Shown here one piece after another: positions 43,466 through 55,821 of a stretch of 64,000 bases of DNA (within the stretch, counting starts at the first letter, position 1; every line of letters starts with the position of its first letter). The stretch is from Diadema setosum (taxonomy: Eukaryota > Echinodermata > Echinoidea > Diadematoida > Diadematidae). Position numbers and translations under genes: made by a program. Where the stretch lies: contig NC_092686.1 of NCBI RefSeq assembly GCF_964275005.1, forward strand, positions 17,994,547 to 18,058,546. Direction: 5' to 3'. The notes under the pieces are model-generated. The model searched no databases. It worked only from the letters and a program-made list of their open reading frames with translations, and was not told the DNA's origin.

Positions 43466-46400
43466 ATGATGGCGCTGCCGGTAATGAGGGTTGGCTCGAC
43501 AAAGTTCACCTCGACATTATTTGGCTTTTCTCGGCTCGGAACAAGTAAGTAGATTTGATAACACATTCAACCATATTTTGTGCTTTCCATCTGTTACGTA
43601 GCAGTAGCAAATCCATTTTGACAACCATTAGATCATGTAGAGTTAGACTACTAGATCTGCAGTCTAGCTACACGGCGGCGCGCATGTGAATGATATGGGA
43701 CAACAAGAGTCATCTACACGGAACCCTCCGCCGTACGACTGCCCGGCAGGCTGGCGGCGTGCACTCTTGCCTTGCCCCTTGCTTGGCCCGCTGGGCATGT
43801 TGGGATCTATGCCCCCACATATGCCGCTGCAATATGCACGCGGCAAAGGCAAAATTGAGAAATGAATAGTCACAAAGCCGTTCTTAAAGTTAAGAAGGAC
43901 TTAAGTGCGACTGGTCGCTGGTGATCAGTTGTTGTACTGAATTATCAGTGATTATTGAGATTCTGATAAGTATAGCACGCAAGAACTGATCACCAGTCGC
44001 ACTTACGTCCTTCTTAACTTTTAAGAACGGTTTTGTGAAACACCCCCCTGGCCCTGGGGGTGTTTCACTTCAATTTTGAGATCAACCTCAAATGATATGG
44101 TAGCCAATATTGGTAGGTCGTAAACGTAGTAACTGTGTTAGGCTGTAGATTCTAGTGTGTGATTTCATTAACAGTTAGGGGTCTAACTTAGTTTAGATCT
44201 AAATTTCATATAAATCTATTCTAACTTTCATATAAGAATGAAAATTTTGGAGACATTTCCATACAGACATTTTAACAAATTTGATTTGATTTGATTTATT
44301 GTCTAATTTAAAGCACCACAATAAGCAAATTCAGTTTTCACTTGGTTTGACAATACAGTCGAGTCAGATTATAGATACATCATTTGTAAATAGATCTAGA
44401 TGTAGAGCTCTAACGTTGGGTAGATATTACAACTAACAAATACAATAGGCCTATCTACGGTATGCATAAATAATACACATTTCAATAATTTTGCGAATTA
44501 GAGCAGACGGCCTTTTTTGCAGCATGAAATTGTCACAGATTACCACTGGCATTCAATCCTAAGTTATAATGTAGCTATGGGCAAGAACTATTGGGTGCAT
44601 TTTATCTTGGCTCTTGCAAAATTTGCGAAATTAAAAATAAAATGCATGCAAACATTTCTCGTTTGTATAAAGGTTAGGCAAATTTATTGATCTAATCGAA
44701 GAGGTGCGTCCAAGTTGGCCATTTTTCGACATCATTAAAAGAAGTGTCTACACTGTCACTGTATTTGCTGCACAATGCTCTGTAAAACCACAAAGCCAGA
44801 GTCAGAGGACTGTCAAGTTCTTGCATCATCATCAGCACAGTGTTTAATGGTGGAAGATGTCTGCATAGTCACTGGACTTGAATACAGGTGCAATGTTCCG
44901 CACACACATGCAATTGCATGTAGAATAGAAGCCCCAATTTTCGGACACTTAAGCTTTTTTGCAATATTTGTTCAACTCAAATATAACTATACACAGCCCA
45001 GTAGCGCGACAGGGCTGTACCAACGGACTGACAAACACGAAGAGAGTTCAGCGATCGCATGGCGATCGCTTTGAATTTTGATACTTTAGTTCATTTTTTG
45101 TCACCTCAAACTCATCGAACGAACAAAATAATAATGAGACTTCATATATATGCTATCAAAATTGAAATTCACATTTTACAACTTACCGAAAATGATGATT
45201 TAATATGATTTAATATGCAGCATGTGCAAACGGTACATCTGATAATCGGCAGTTCACTCGATCTGTCGACCGTGCGTGCTGCTACCATAGAGCGCACGCA
45301 CGCAATAGATCGCTACACTTCCAGCCACGCACACCCACGCATAATCTGCTGAGTAGTCACTCGCCATTTTTGAATTCTGCAACGATGAATCCCGATGGTC
45401 GGGGACTCCTTCGCTGTTCTGCTGCGCTAGAAAGTGCTATTTTTTTATTCAATGGACTTATCGTGAGGGCTCTCTATGGACTTATGAACCTTCTGTAATA
45501 CAAGCATGCACTTAACGTGAGTAACATATAAATTTTAATAAGTTTTGTAGTCGTGTTGTGGTTCCCCACTTTGAAGGTGCATGCCTCGTTGGTCAGACGC
45601 TGTATTCGCACAGCGTACTACAGCGTCTGGTCGGGCTAACTCAAATAATACTCTACAAAATTATATCTATAATAATGTATGTTAAGTATGTCAACCCACT
45701 TTTTCCCCAATATTGATTTTGTTAAATAGATCATAAAATTTCACAGAATCCCCAAATATTATCACCTTGTCAATTCCCCAAAATTCGGACACGCGTGCAA
45801 TGTCAATACACATACAAGGCCGCTGAAAAATCTGCGCGCGCCATACCTTGTCGGCGCAAGGTTGCATCGGGGACATTGCGGTGCCCGTTCATGTCCGAAT
45901 TTTGGGGACTCTGCACGTGCATTCAGCCCCTGTACATTTATTCACTGCATCGGCACATACGGAGATTTTGTTTTCCTTTCATGTTTTGGAGGATACCATC
46001 ACACTCTGAGCTTGCGATAAGCGAAAAATCTCGCAACAGAACACCGTAATTTTTCAATTTTTAATGCTTTTTCGGCGACCCCGATTCTTTACATGGGACC
46101 TAATTTGCGCACGCTTTGGAAAAGGTGCGGCGATTCTGCGTTTTTGACAGCAAAATTTAAGATTTTAGATGGATTTTTGGAGGTGACTCGGGCACTTTCC
46201 TGTGGTGAACGAGTGTGCCAGTATGTGAAACGATGTGATATGCGTGTGTTGTGACAGTAGAATTTGCTGGCTTGTGATAAGTGGTAAGTGTCCGGATTTT
46301 GGAGGCCGGCCGAAAATTGGGGTTCTTACTCTAGTTTTTATGTGTAACTCTTGCTTACTCCCTATAGTTGTATCCCCTCATAGATCCTATGTAGGATACA

Positions 46401-49400
46401 GTAAACTACAGAACAATGAATATCCGTACAGAATATCTGACAGGAATATGAGATCCCAAAGGAATACAATACTTTTCCGTGTGTGGTATGTTAAAGGTCC
46501 AGTTTACCTTTGGGAGCAGTGATTTCAAAAATGTTAAAGATATCACATTTGATGCATATGTGTAGGTCTGTTGTATCATAAAACATCCTACCATATGAAA
46601 TATTTGCAATAAAACCTAAAATATAAGGAGATATCAGGGTTTTTCTCAGTAAACCGTAACTGTATACGGTTTAGTCTGGAAACATTTTTATTATAACTAT
46701 TGTTCACATTTTGTGTATTTAACAACACTTAACATCGATTATACGGATTCAAATTTTGACAGTGGTTGTTTCTATCCCTAACTCACATTTTAGAACTATT
46801 TTAAAGCACTAATGCTTTCATCTGCAAATGGTAAATTATGCCTTTAAGTGTACCTGAATTACAATTTACCTAGGCTACATTACTTAAGAGGAATTTGAAA
46901 AATATTTTCAGTCCGCAGAAATCACCTTTAATTAGCTCATTTTCAGTGAAAACCATCCAGGCAAACCACTTTGGATCAAGGCCAAGTGAGTTTTGAAATT
47001 TGTTGCAGGTGCAGCTGTCTGATAAAGAAAGAAATGTAGACCCTGATTGATCTCACAAAGAGCACACTGCACAAAGATATTAAAGATGTGGCTCTGTAGG
47101 TCAGTTTAAATGATTTGTAAAAATCTTATCTAGATTGATGAGTTCTTATTAACCAATTTTAATATGTATCATGAGTTGTTTTTTTGTTTTTGTTTTTGTT
47201 TTTTGTATTTGATGTTAGGAGCAAGAGGAGGAGGAAGATGTGTATGGCATTCACAGAGATGCAGCTTCCATTCAAGCAGTTTTAGGAACCAGTGCAACAG
47301 TGCAACCTCATTGCGGGACAGTGGTGCAAAAACAGACAAACCATGGAGGCTGGTCAGTGCAGTCTGCTTGGAGAGAGTTCCAGTCATCAGTCAGGAGATG
47401 AGTGAGGTTGAACAAAGTTACTTGGACATGGTCAAGGCAGTGGAGTTTGAGAGGAGCGCATTATCCCTACATGAGATAGCTGTGACAGCTGACAGGTATG
47501 GAGATTACCCTCTTTGTTGAGCGCAGTGTCATAAAGTCAGAACAATTCACAAACAATTGCTCCCTTCCTTATAGATCTGCACAGGACCATTAGGGAATTG
47601 AGAGAATGCAGCCAAATATTCCAACCTACTCATCATATATTATGTAGAATTTCCAATCCCCCCCCCCCCCATTAAAAAAAAAGGGGGGGGGGGTAAAGAA
47701 AGCTGCTTTAATGCATATTTAACCTCCTGTTAGCTAGTAACTAATGATTGCAATTCTGAAGAATTGCTAAGCAACTTCCTTTCAAGATGGTTGTCTGTGA
47801 CAGCATGATGATTTTCTTATTCATATTGTTTTCAGGGCTTTATCCAGGTTTCACTTCTATATGCATTTGCCCTCCCATTCTGAACATTGCGGTTACTTGA
47901 AGCTATGAAGGACACGGGAGTAGAAAGGTAAATATTTTGTCTTTCTCTCACAATGGCACAGAAAGAGAATGGAGAAGAAGCAGGCTGGTGAGCAGGAGGC
48001 CGATGAGGCTGAAGAGGGCGATGATGGAGGAGGTTTGATGACTGCCCTAGACGTGGAAGATATAGCCACGGAAGAACTTTCCAAGTTCCAGGCTGCTTCA
48101 AGAATTACAGGTTTGAGAAGATTTTGTAAATACCGAGTATCGTGGCTCGAAGGGGAAAAATAATTTCTCACAGGGCAACCCATTGCATGAAAGCTAAATG
48201 TTAAACAAATAGTCAATAAGGTATTCATTGGACATTAAAATTGTGCAAATGTCCAACAGAGAAATGGTTTCATACAGAACATATGGAGATGAATAGTTGC
48301 AGCTACAAAGGCAGCAAATAGAAATTGTGATCATTACTTATCGGTAGCTGCTGATTTTTCTTTAAGTTACCTGGTAAGTTAGTCCTGTAATGAGTCCCTT
48401 TTGCAACAGGGCTTCTGAGTGTCATCCTGATTTGTTCAGGATTTTAGATTAAGATTATTCTGTGCCTCATATAATTAAACTTCAATTTTAGACAATTAAT
48501 AGATAGGCAAAGGATACTCATATGAAGATGGATTGTAAAGTACTGACTAACTTTGTTTATAGTTCAGTTTCAAAATGAATGTTTTTATCATTAGTAGTGT
48601 CTAGTTTCACCAGTATAAATCGTATTCAACACATAAGTTTGCACTTGAGAATATCTTACTCTTCTTTGGATAGACTGTGGGCATTGCAGATCATCATTGA
48701 TTGTCAAAGATGTTCAAATTTCATTTCACATAGTAAAGAAGTCAAAGACACATTGATTTACAACTGGTTTACAACTATCTGTCCATATAATGAAGCTGAT
48801 CTGATGACACATTGCTACTATTTGACATCAGTTGGTGAATATTTTTTCCATTGTTTAATGAGCAGTCATCATCAACAAAGCTGAAACTAGAAAAGCACTC
48901 TGAGAGCGCAGACCTCCGCCAAGCAGCTTCTTCCCACTGATGATCTTGCTCTTTCATAGTAATCAGTGATTTCCACCCATACATACACATGCTGAAAAAT
49001 CGTCCTATTTCCCAATATAGAAGCCTTTGTTACATCATAAATCGTCTACTGCGTGGCGCACCTCGCCCTAGCAGAAACTAGAGCATGCACTTTAGTGCGT
49101 GTATGAAAATCTCAAAAATGCGCTGCTTGAACTCCCAAGTTCATTGACCCTACCTACCAAAATATCGAAAATCCTTCATAAAATTCATAAAAGTTTCTGG
49201 ATCACTACCAAAATTTAATCATTTGTTCCTTGTGTCATTCTAGACCTTCCCTGCAAGTTCTGTTCCCAACTTTTTGAGTTATTTTGAGTTATTATCCGTT
49301 CCCAACTTTTTGAGTTATTTTGCACACAGACAAACAGGCGGTAACAAAAACATAACCTCTCCCCTTGGTGGAGGTAATAAAAGGACCTTTATTTCATCAA

Positions 49401-51918
49401 GATGCGATGGTTTGTGTTGTCACTTGTTTTCAGTGTAGTGATTTGTTTATGTTTTTGTTTGTTTTATCTGCTGATAAAGCATGTGAAATGGTCCTATTTT
49501 AATGCCTACAGCTGCAGATGAAGGTGATGACAGACGTTCCTTGAATCGCAGACTGGCAGATAAGCTGGTGCTTCTTGTGAAGTGTAAAGTTGGAGATGAT
49601 AGGACATGGATGCTACCCCATGGCCTGAGAGAAGAAGGAGAAACCATGAAGGAGGTACCGTACTTTCCGAAATCTATTCTTCCATAGGTCTCAAATGTTA
49701 TTCTGCAAGACAAGATGTGGCAAAGTAAAATGAGGCTGTGTTTACAAGTACACAAGTAAACCTTTATTCAAGGTTCATTACCATACTTTGATTTGCACTG
49801 TCATTCGCCAGTGAATCTCAAAACAAGAGAGTGGTATTATGAATTACTGGCATATGATTTAAGGCTTGTTGTCTAATTAGTGTTTTTCTTTTGATTGCAT
49901 CAAATCAGGCTGCTCAAAGGGTATTAACTAATTGTTCAGCTGCAAGTGGATCTCTACAAGCTCATTTCATGGGCAATGCACCAGTAGGCTTCTTCAAGCA
50001 ACGTTTCCCGAGGGCTGTTCAAGAAGAGACTGGCAGTGCTGGTATCAAGGTATGTATATTGACAGCATTCCATTCCAAGATATGTTTCAAGAAAGTAGTG
50101 TTTTGGCATGTTTCAAACACAAGTGGAACTGGGATGTTATTTGGGATGATATTTTTATGCCTCCGCAACGAAGTGGCCGGAGGCATTATGTTTTCGGGTC
50201 GTCCCACGTAAGTCCGTCCGTACGTCCGTACGTCCGTCCGTCCCGTTTTGTTTTTGTCGATATCTCAAGAACCGTGTGGTGGTTTTACATCAAACTTGGT
50301 ATGAGGGTATATCCTTGGGGGATAATACTTTGTGTGGATTTTAGGGTCACAGGGTCAAAGGTCAAAGGTCACAGGTTATTTTGTGAAAAAAATTGAAATT
50401 TCATGTTTTTCTCCATATCTCGCAAATGGTTCAAGGTATCTTCATGGAACTTAGTATATATGCTTGTACCGATGGGCAGTGATTATCTAGGGAAGTTGGG
50501 GTCATGGGTCAAAGGTCAGGGGGTCAAAGGTCAAGGTCAACTCCTCAAAATATCACTACTTTCCTTAAAATGCAATATGCCTGAAGGTTTTTGTTTTTGC
50601 TTTAACTTGATGTATGCATGTATTACCCAATATATATTCTGTGGGAAGTTTCTTGCCAAAAGGTCAAAGGTCAAAAGGTCAAGTGAAAGTGCTGAATTGC
50701 ACTTTTTCCTCCATATCTCAAAAGTAACTCAAGGTATCATCATGAAACTTACATATTTATGCATGTTCAACCTAACAGTGATTCTCTTTGGAACTGTGAG
50801 GTCAAAGGTCAAAGGCCAGGTTTAGATAATGCTATTTTCCCATTTTATACTGAAATTATACTTTTTCTCAATACCTTGAAAATTACTCAATGCATAAACT
50901 TATAAAAGGGTCAAAAGTCAAGTAAAAATCATCAGTTCCCCAAATACCTGCACTCTGACATTTTAATCATTCATCCAATTGAACCTAGCTCTAGGAAAGT
51001 GAACATTCAGCACATTTGTGGCAAACCTGTCATTTTTATATTTTGCCAATTGTGTGAAACCACATTGTCAAGACATTGTACTATAGACCTATTGGGAGAA
51101 CCATGCATTATGGCGGAGGCATATCAGTCGCCGTAGCGATATATTTAGTTCTCTTTGGTTACAAGTGATTATCAAGCATGTCAGTTGTTTTGCTCCCATG
51201 CAATGACCACCAAAAAAAATGAATTGAAAATGAAAGTATGTCACTCTCTTTTCCTCTTGTAAGTGATCAGGTTTTAATACAATACCGTCTGATTATCTGT
51301 GTCTGTATGTGCTAAATACATGAGATAGTTCTTCCTCAGTGGCAAGCACAGTTCCTTTCATAGGCATTGTCTAAACTTAATTTTGATGTTTGTGTGCCAT
51401 TGAACATGCTGCAAGGTTTTGTAGCTCTTATTAAACCAAAGAGAGATCCAGGCAAATCATATTATCATGTGTTTGTGTCCACCAGTTTGTTCTTGCTGAA
51501 ATCTTTTTATGAACAGACATTTCTTTATGAACGTAAATATTTTGTTGATACATCTACATTTATTACTGTAATTTTTCTGATGTCTTTTTTAGTGAGATGT
51601 CTCATGTTGAGATGGTAAAGCAAACTGTTTTGTATGCCATCATTTTATTAAAGTATAGATATCAATGCAGATTTATATGTAGGCATATTTATACAGTATG
51701 TTGCAGTGTTGACAGTGTTTGGCAGTCATTCATTCTTATCCACTTCTTTCACTACATAGGTATTTTTCTTCAAGGCACAGTACATGACTGGCAATTTCTC
51801 AACAAGTGAAGATGAGACAATGATTGAAGACTTTGTGTGGGTCACTCCTTCCGAGCTTGAACAGTACCTAGGAGCAACATATCATGCCTCTGTGAAGAAA
51901 TTCATATTCCCAGTGTGA
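43466..51918 (+). CDS. MRPL46: Mitochondrial ribosomal protein L46, six exons
   Basis: A component of the large subunit of the mitochondrial ribosome with a Nudix-like fold not known to be catalytic in this family. Exons are 43466-43544, 47219-47495, 47962-48110, 49512-49654, 49909-50049 and 51760-51918. Phases match (1,2,1,0,0) and give 315 codons; the human protein has 279. The N-terminus (MMALPVMRVGSTKF, then Arg/Ser-rich RARGGGR and SQRCSFHSSSFR) looks like a mitochondrial presequence. Family blocks are KPWRLVSAVCLERVPVIS, DVEDIATEELSKFQ, RSLNRRLADKLVLLVKCK, WMLPHGLREEGETMKEAAQR, FMGNAPVGFFKQRFPRAVQE, GIKVFFFKAQYMTGNFS and DFVWVTPSELEQYL. Intron 1 (3.7 kb) and intron 5 (1.7 kb) hold repeats. 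Two adjacent ATGs open the frame; I took the first. Confidence 0.95.
43871..44037. mobile_element. 167-bp hairpin MITE in MRPL46 intron 1
   Basis: The arms 'cacaaagccgttcttaaa' ... 'gcgactggtcgctggtgatc' and 'gatcaccagtcgcactta' ... 'ttttaagaacggttttgtg' are complementary over about 60 bp each, with a 45-bp loop. Non-coding. It is followed by a second small palindrome, 'caccccc' ... 'gggggtg', at 44041-44063. Confidence 0.8.
44931..46305. mobile_element. Foldback region with CCCCAAAATTCGGACA ends
   Basis: 'gccccaattttcggacactt' at about 44931 and its near-complement 'aagtgtccggattttgga' at about 46285 form an outer pair. An inner pair, 'ccccaaaattcggacacg' (45776) and 'catgtccgaattttgggg' (45890), shares the same end. 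This suggests a DNA transposon or MITE family with one copy inside another, in MRPL46 intron 1. The 99-codon frame at 44775 has no known domain. Confidence 0.45.
45776..45907. mobile_element. Inner foldback copy, about 132 bp
   Basis: Terminal inverted repeats of 18 bp with one mismatch, CCCCAAAATTCGGACA-type, within the larger pair. Confidence 0.6.
46491..46846. mobile_element. MITE, TTAAAGG ends, in MRPL46 intron 1
   Basis: Begins TTAAAGGTCCAGTTTACC and ends GGTAAATTATGCCTTTAA; the ends are imperfectly complementary. Central 'gtaaaccgtaactgtatacg' is partly palindromic. Non-coding, about 356 bp. Confidence 0.65.
47645..47694. repeat. C/A/G homopolymer cluster in MRPL46 intron 2
   Basis: A C run, an A run and a G run follow one another and can pair as a small hairpin (C run with G run). 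Confidence 0.7.
48890..49380. repeat. Dispersed repeat ending in CTCCGCCAAG / CTTGGTGGAG
   Basis: 'gacctccgccaagcag' near 48910 and 'ccccttggtggaggtaataa' near 49362 are complementary end motifs of a type seen in many animal repeats. A 29-bp-scale direct repeat 'cccaactttttgagttattt' occurs at about 49266 and 49302. It is non-coding and lies in MRPL46 intron 3. Confidence 0.45.
50152..51150 (+). mobile_element. AGGTCA-rich dispersed repeat, copy 1 (MRPL46 intron 5)
   Basis: Opens with the hairpin 'atgcctccgcaacgaagtgg' and its partner 'ccggaggcat', then (GTCC)n-like 'gtccgtccgtacgtcc'. Blocks follow that repeat 'catatctc', 'aaggtatcttcatggaac' and clusters of AGGTCA. It closes with 'attatggcggaggcata' and 'cgccgtagcgat'. 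This is a repeat family with a complementary 'gcctccgcc'/'ggcggaggc' signature at its two ends. A related copy lies at 54428-56917. Confidence 0.75.
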
Positions 51919-52204
51919 TGCAAGGGAGGCTGGAGCAAGATCAGCTGGATGGTCTTTGTTCTTACATGCACTGATGTGGAAGAAGGGTTCAGACTGCAGC
52001 ACCAGTGAGGATGTACAGGATTTATTAATGAGCTGATGCTTTGTCATGACCCAGACTGTGGAATAGCATCAGTGATTATAGCTCAGTGGAGATGAACAAG
52101 ACTCTTTCTGAAGCGTGATGGCTATGATGATTTGTTAGTCTGAACATACTGTCCTGTTCTGAGCAAGTGTATAGCCCTACTTAGAGGGAATTTGTGGACT
52201 GCAA

Positions 52205-52210
52205 AATAAA
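52205..52210 (+). terminator. Candidate MRPL46 poly(A) signal
   Basis: AATAAA about 287 bp after the stop codon and the first such hexamer downstream. No transcript evidence. Confidence 0.45.
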
Positions 52211-53438
52211 AGAAATGAAAAGAATGCTTTAGATAAGCATCCAACTGTAACTTTCCAACAAGATTCATAATTTGATTGGTATTGATTCATAACAGCTGTT
52301 ATGGCACCTCTCTGGTTTTGGGGGATCCCACACTCCATGTGCGTATTGTAATATAAGATATGTATGTATCAATGTAAACTCCAGACTCTGGGGTTTGTGG
52401 GTATTTGTCATCTGGTTTGCTTGAGTTCTCTCATGAATATTATCCAGTTTGTGTACACCATTTGTTGGAGGGATTTTTATTTTTCAATTTGATAGTATTA
52501 TTGGGTTTAAACTCACTTGAGGGTAAAACTTTTGCCTTAAAAAACTGGAGAGCAAGAATTCAATTAAGGATCTTAATCCATCACATTCAAACCAGATGCA
52601 GTATGTTTTTTTGCAGGTGGTCTGACTCTTTCAACAATAAATAGTCTATTGACAAGCCAAACAAAAACAAAAGAAAGGAATGGTGACATACACTTAAAGA
52701 AGGTGACAATGTTTCGTGCAAAATACCAATTTCTTATGTGTACTTTGAATTTGTCCGCCTCCTTGTAAACATAAATCAATGCAATTCTAAACCTTGATTT
52801 AGGTCAGCCTGAAGGATGCCTGACCTTTTGAAGTGAACATGCAAAGATTAATTTATGACAATATACACTGAATTTGGAGATACAGGTCAAGTTAGTTACT
52901 TGTGACCAACAGCCACTAGAAATTGCATTTTGTTACTGGCATTGTTTTTCATCATCTATGCATGTGACTTCAGATTTCCGAGAGGATGCCAGATAACCTC
53001 TCAAAATGAAAGTGCCCATTCATTGTTATCATCACTTTACTCTGTCTCAAACATAGAGTGTCTACAACATAAACGCAGTGGCAGACAGTGCAAGATTGAA
53101 ATTTGTTCATATGCATGTTTGATATTACAGGATAGAGTTTAACATAGTCATCATACACTCTATTCAAATATTTGATGTGAATGACAAAATAAATAACCTA
53201 CCGAGTGTGGTATGACTTTATATTTTAAAGTATCTATGATGTATACACTGTATTTTTGTTTGCAAGGACACAGATAAACATTATCTGACTGTGTACAGTC
53301 ATACATGTTGATGTGTGTGCATGTGTGTAAGATTCAACTGAGCTGAGGCTAAGGTGGGTGATGACATCTTCTTCTGACAGCCATTGGTTGTCTGTTAGCT
53401 CTTCACCCCTTTTACTGTATCTTCTTTATAACTTATGA
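52211..53438. other. Intergenic, nothing recognised
   Basis: Short frames only (under 80 codons). No repeat ends or domains are supported. Confidence 0.4.
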
Positions 53439-53690
53439 TCAGATCAGGACAAACTTTGGGAAGGAGGCATTCACATAGGAAGGGGATTCAAGGTTGATCG
53501 AATGGTACAGCTGGCCCCCAAAGAGGTCCAGGGGCAGGCCAAGGTCCCTGGGAGCAATGGCAGGATAGATTTCAAACATCGTCTCTACATAGTGAAGCGT
53601 GACAGCCAAGTCGTAGTGACCAGTGCCCCTCAAGTTCACTTCCATTGGACTGATGGAAATGTCTTCCCACAATATTTGTGTTTTTTCTCA
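53439..53690 (-). CDS. Possible terminal exon of an unrecognised gene
   Basis: On the minus strand an acceptor-like 'ggtttcacag' precedes 252 bp that stay open to a TGA. The frame reads ILWEDISISPMEVNLRGTGH, YDLAVTLHYVETMFEIYPAI, APRDLGLPLDLFGGQLYHSI and SYVNASFPKFVLI. Its composition is protein-like (balanced, GC-richer than flanks, few rare residues). I do not recognise the family and found no upstream partner exon. It could also be a piece of an unknown repeat, or chance. The opposite strand is open too, but in a less protein-like frame. Confidence 0.3.
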
Positions 53691-53990
53691 CTGTGAAACC
53701 AGAAATGTTTGCATGCATTTTAATTTTATGAATTTCATGAGAGCCGATATTTTCAAAATTGAAATGCATGCAAAAGTTTGTGTTTACAGTATATGCATTG
53801 AATGCCAGCGGCAACTTGTGAAAAAGACTGTCGGCTCCAATTCACGAAAATTTCATGATGTGAAAGTATCTTGCTCAACAGGTACAGTAGTTTCAAGTAA
53901 AGTTCAATAAAGATTGGATAATCAGTGATTGGTCCCTACATGGGAAGTGGAAAATGTGTGGAACTTAATACTCGTAATGAAACTACTAGA

Positions 53991-54190
53991 TACTGTCAAA
54001 GTGGGAATTTTCAGGGTGTTGAAATTTTTTGCGCACTTTGTGCAACCAGAAGTTGGCGCAAAAATAAAAGCACATTAATAATTTTGCCTGTAGTTGATGT
54101 CTTGATTCTGCTGAATGAAAAACACGCGAAACTTTTTTTTACACGGCCAAGCACGAACAATTACATGCAAAAATATCCACTTTTGCAGTA
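53991..54190. mobile_element. MITE, TACTGT...ACAGTA type, copy A
   Basis: The ends 'tactgtcaaagtgggaattt' and 'atatccacttttgcagta' are complementary. The interior 'tgcgca.tttgtgcaaccaga' and 'agttgatgtcttgattc' recur in copy B at 56402-56687. 200 bp, non-coding. Confidence 0.75.
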
Positions 54191-55259
54191 ATGCTCGGTT
54201 TAATTGATGTAGCATCTGTGTGTGTTATAATTTAGCAGCCTGACTTGAATGTTTCTGAGGGAGTGAGGTGAGCAGACTGCTCATGTTGGGTGGATTTCAA
54301 TGACTGAGGTGTGTGAATGCAGGCCTATGTATTCCTATTTGGAGCACCTCCAAATGTGGTGTAAAGATCTTGCATACAAACATCCATATAGTTCTAATTG
54401 ATATAATCATGAAGAATTTGATTACTTATTTTTATGCCTCCGCCACAAAGTATTGCTGGAAGCATTATGTTTTTGGATTGTCCATCCTTCCATCTGTCCA
54501 TCCGTCCGTCTGTCCCTCCATTCATCCGTTCGTCCGTCCGTAATCAATTTTGTGGACAGTGTAACTGAAAAAACGTTTGAGGTATCCTAATACAACTTGG
54601 CATGTATACATGTATATATTGGTGGGCGAGCCTCTCAACTTTTTTGTTGCACATGCTCGAGGTTTAAGGTCAAAAGTAAAGGTCAAATGCTCAAAATGTC
54701 ACTATTTCCCTTACATCTATGCAATGCCTGAGGTATTTTCTTGAAACTTAGTGTGTACATGTACTACCCAATAAAGATTCTTTAGAGTTTTGGGCCACAA
54801 TTCCATCCAGTTATTCGCTCCGACAACTCGCCTCTGTGAAACCTCAACAATACAATGTACGTCCGGAGTGCCTGATGTCTCTTTTTTTCTATATAGTGTA
54901 TTCGACTTTAATCAGTGAGTAGGTGTTGCTGTGGAGTGTATAATTGCAGACCTGCAATACGAATATACAAACACACACACACATCTACGCTCACTAAAAG
55001 GTGAAAGGTCAAGTGAAAATGTTGAAATTTCACTTTTTTCTCCATATTCTCAGAAATGGTTCAAAGTATCTTCATGGAACAGGCAGTGATTATCTAGGGA
55101 ATTTTTGGGTCATGGGATTAAAGGTTGGGGTCAAAGATCAAGGTCAACTCCTCAAAATTTCCCTTTTTTACTCATGCAATACCTGGGGGATTTTTCTTGA
55201 AACTTGTGTACGCATGTATTTCCCAGTCAAATTTCTATGGAATTTTTTCTTATGCCTTA

Positions 55260-55821
55260 AAGGACAAGTTCACCTTCATGTACATGTTGATTGAGTGAAT
55301 GCAACAATATTAGTAGAACACATCAGTGAAAGTTTGAGGAAAATCCGACAATCCGTTCAAAAGTTATGAATTTTTTTAAGTATCTGCGCAATTACTGCTG
55401 GATGAGAAGACTACTACAGTGTTTGATGTCACATGCGTACAACAATATAATGAAAATAAAAAGAGAATTTCACAAAATTTTACTTTTTGAATAAAGTGCA
55501 CATTTCTTGGACTTGTTACTGATGTATGTTAATGATAATATTATTCCCCTCGCCTTCTGAAAGAGAGAAGGTGAGTGTTCTTTTGTTATGCGAGAAAAGT
55601 GAAAATAAGGTGAATTTTCTTTATACTTTCTTTATACCGTTGTACTCATGTGACATCACAAGCTATAGTAGTCTTCTCATCCAGCCATGACTGAGCAGAA
55701 ACTTTACAAATTCATAACTTTTAAACGGATTGTCGGATTTTCCTCAAACTCTCACTGATGTGTTCTACTAATATTGCTGCATTCACTTAACCCACATGTC
55801 TATGAAGGTGAACTTGTCCTT
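55260..55821. mobile_element. Foldback MITE with TA target duplication
   Basis: The ends AAGGACAAGTTCACCTTCAT and ATGAAGGTGAACTTGTCCTT are perfect complements over 20 bp, flanked by TA on each side. Complementarity continues inward with 'aaatccgacaatccgttc' / 'cggattgtcggatttt' and 'agtctt'/'gtagtctt' remnants, so the element folds almost end to end. Its insertion site is known from the uninterrupted duplicate at about 56066 ('gccttaaggtcgaagg'). A decayed relative is at 28080. Confidence 0.9.

Noticed and set aside
44775-45074. 99-codon ORF in MRPL46 intron 1 as a nested gene
   Set aside because: No recognisable domain, no promoter or splice context, and it runs across the end of a foldback element.
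47832-48228. Minus-strand ORFs opposite MRPL46 exon 3
   Set aside because: They are antisense shadows of a real exon with matching splice sites on the plus strand.
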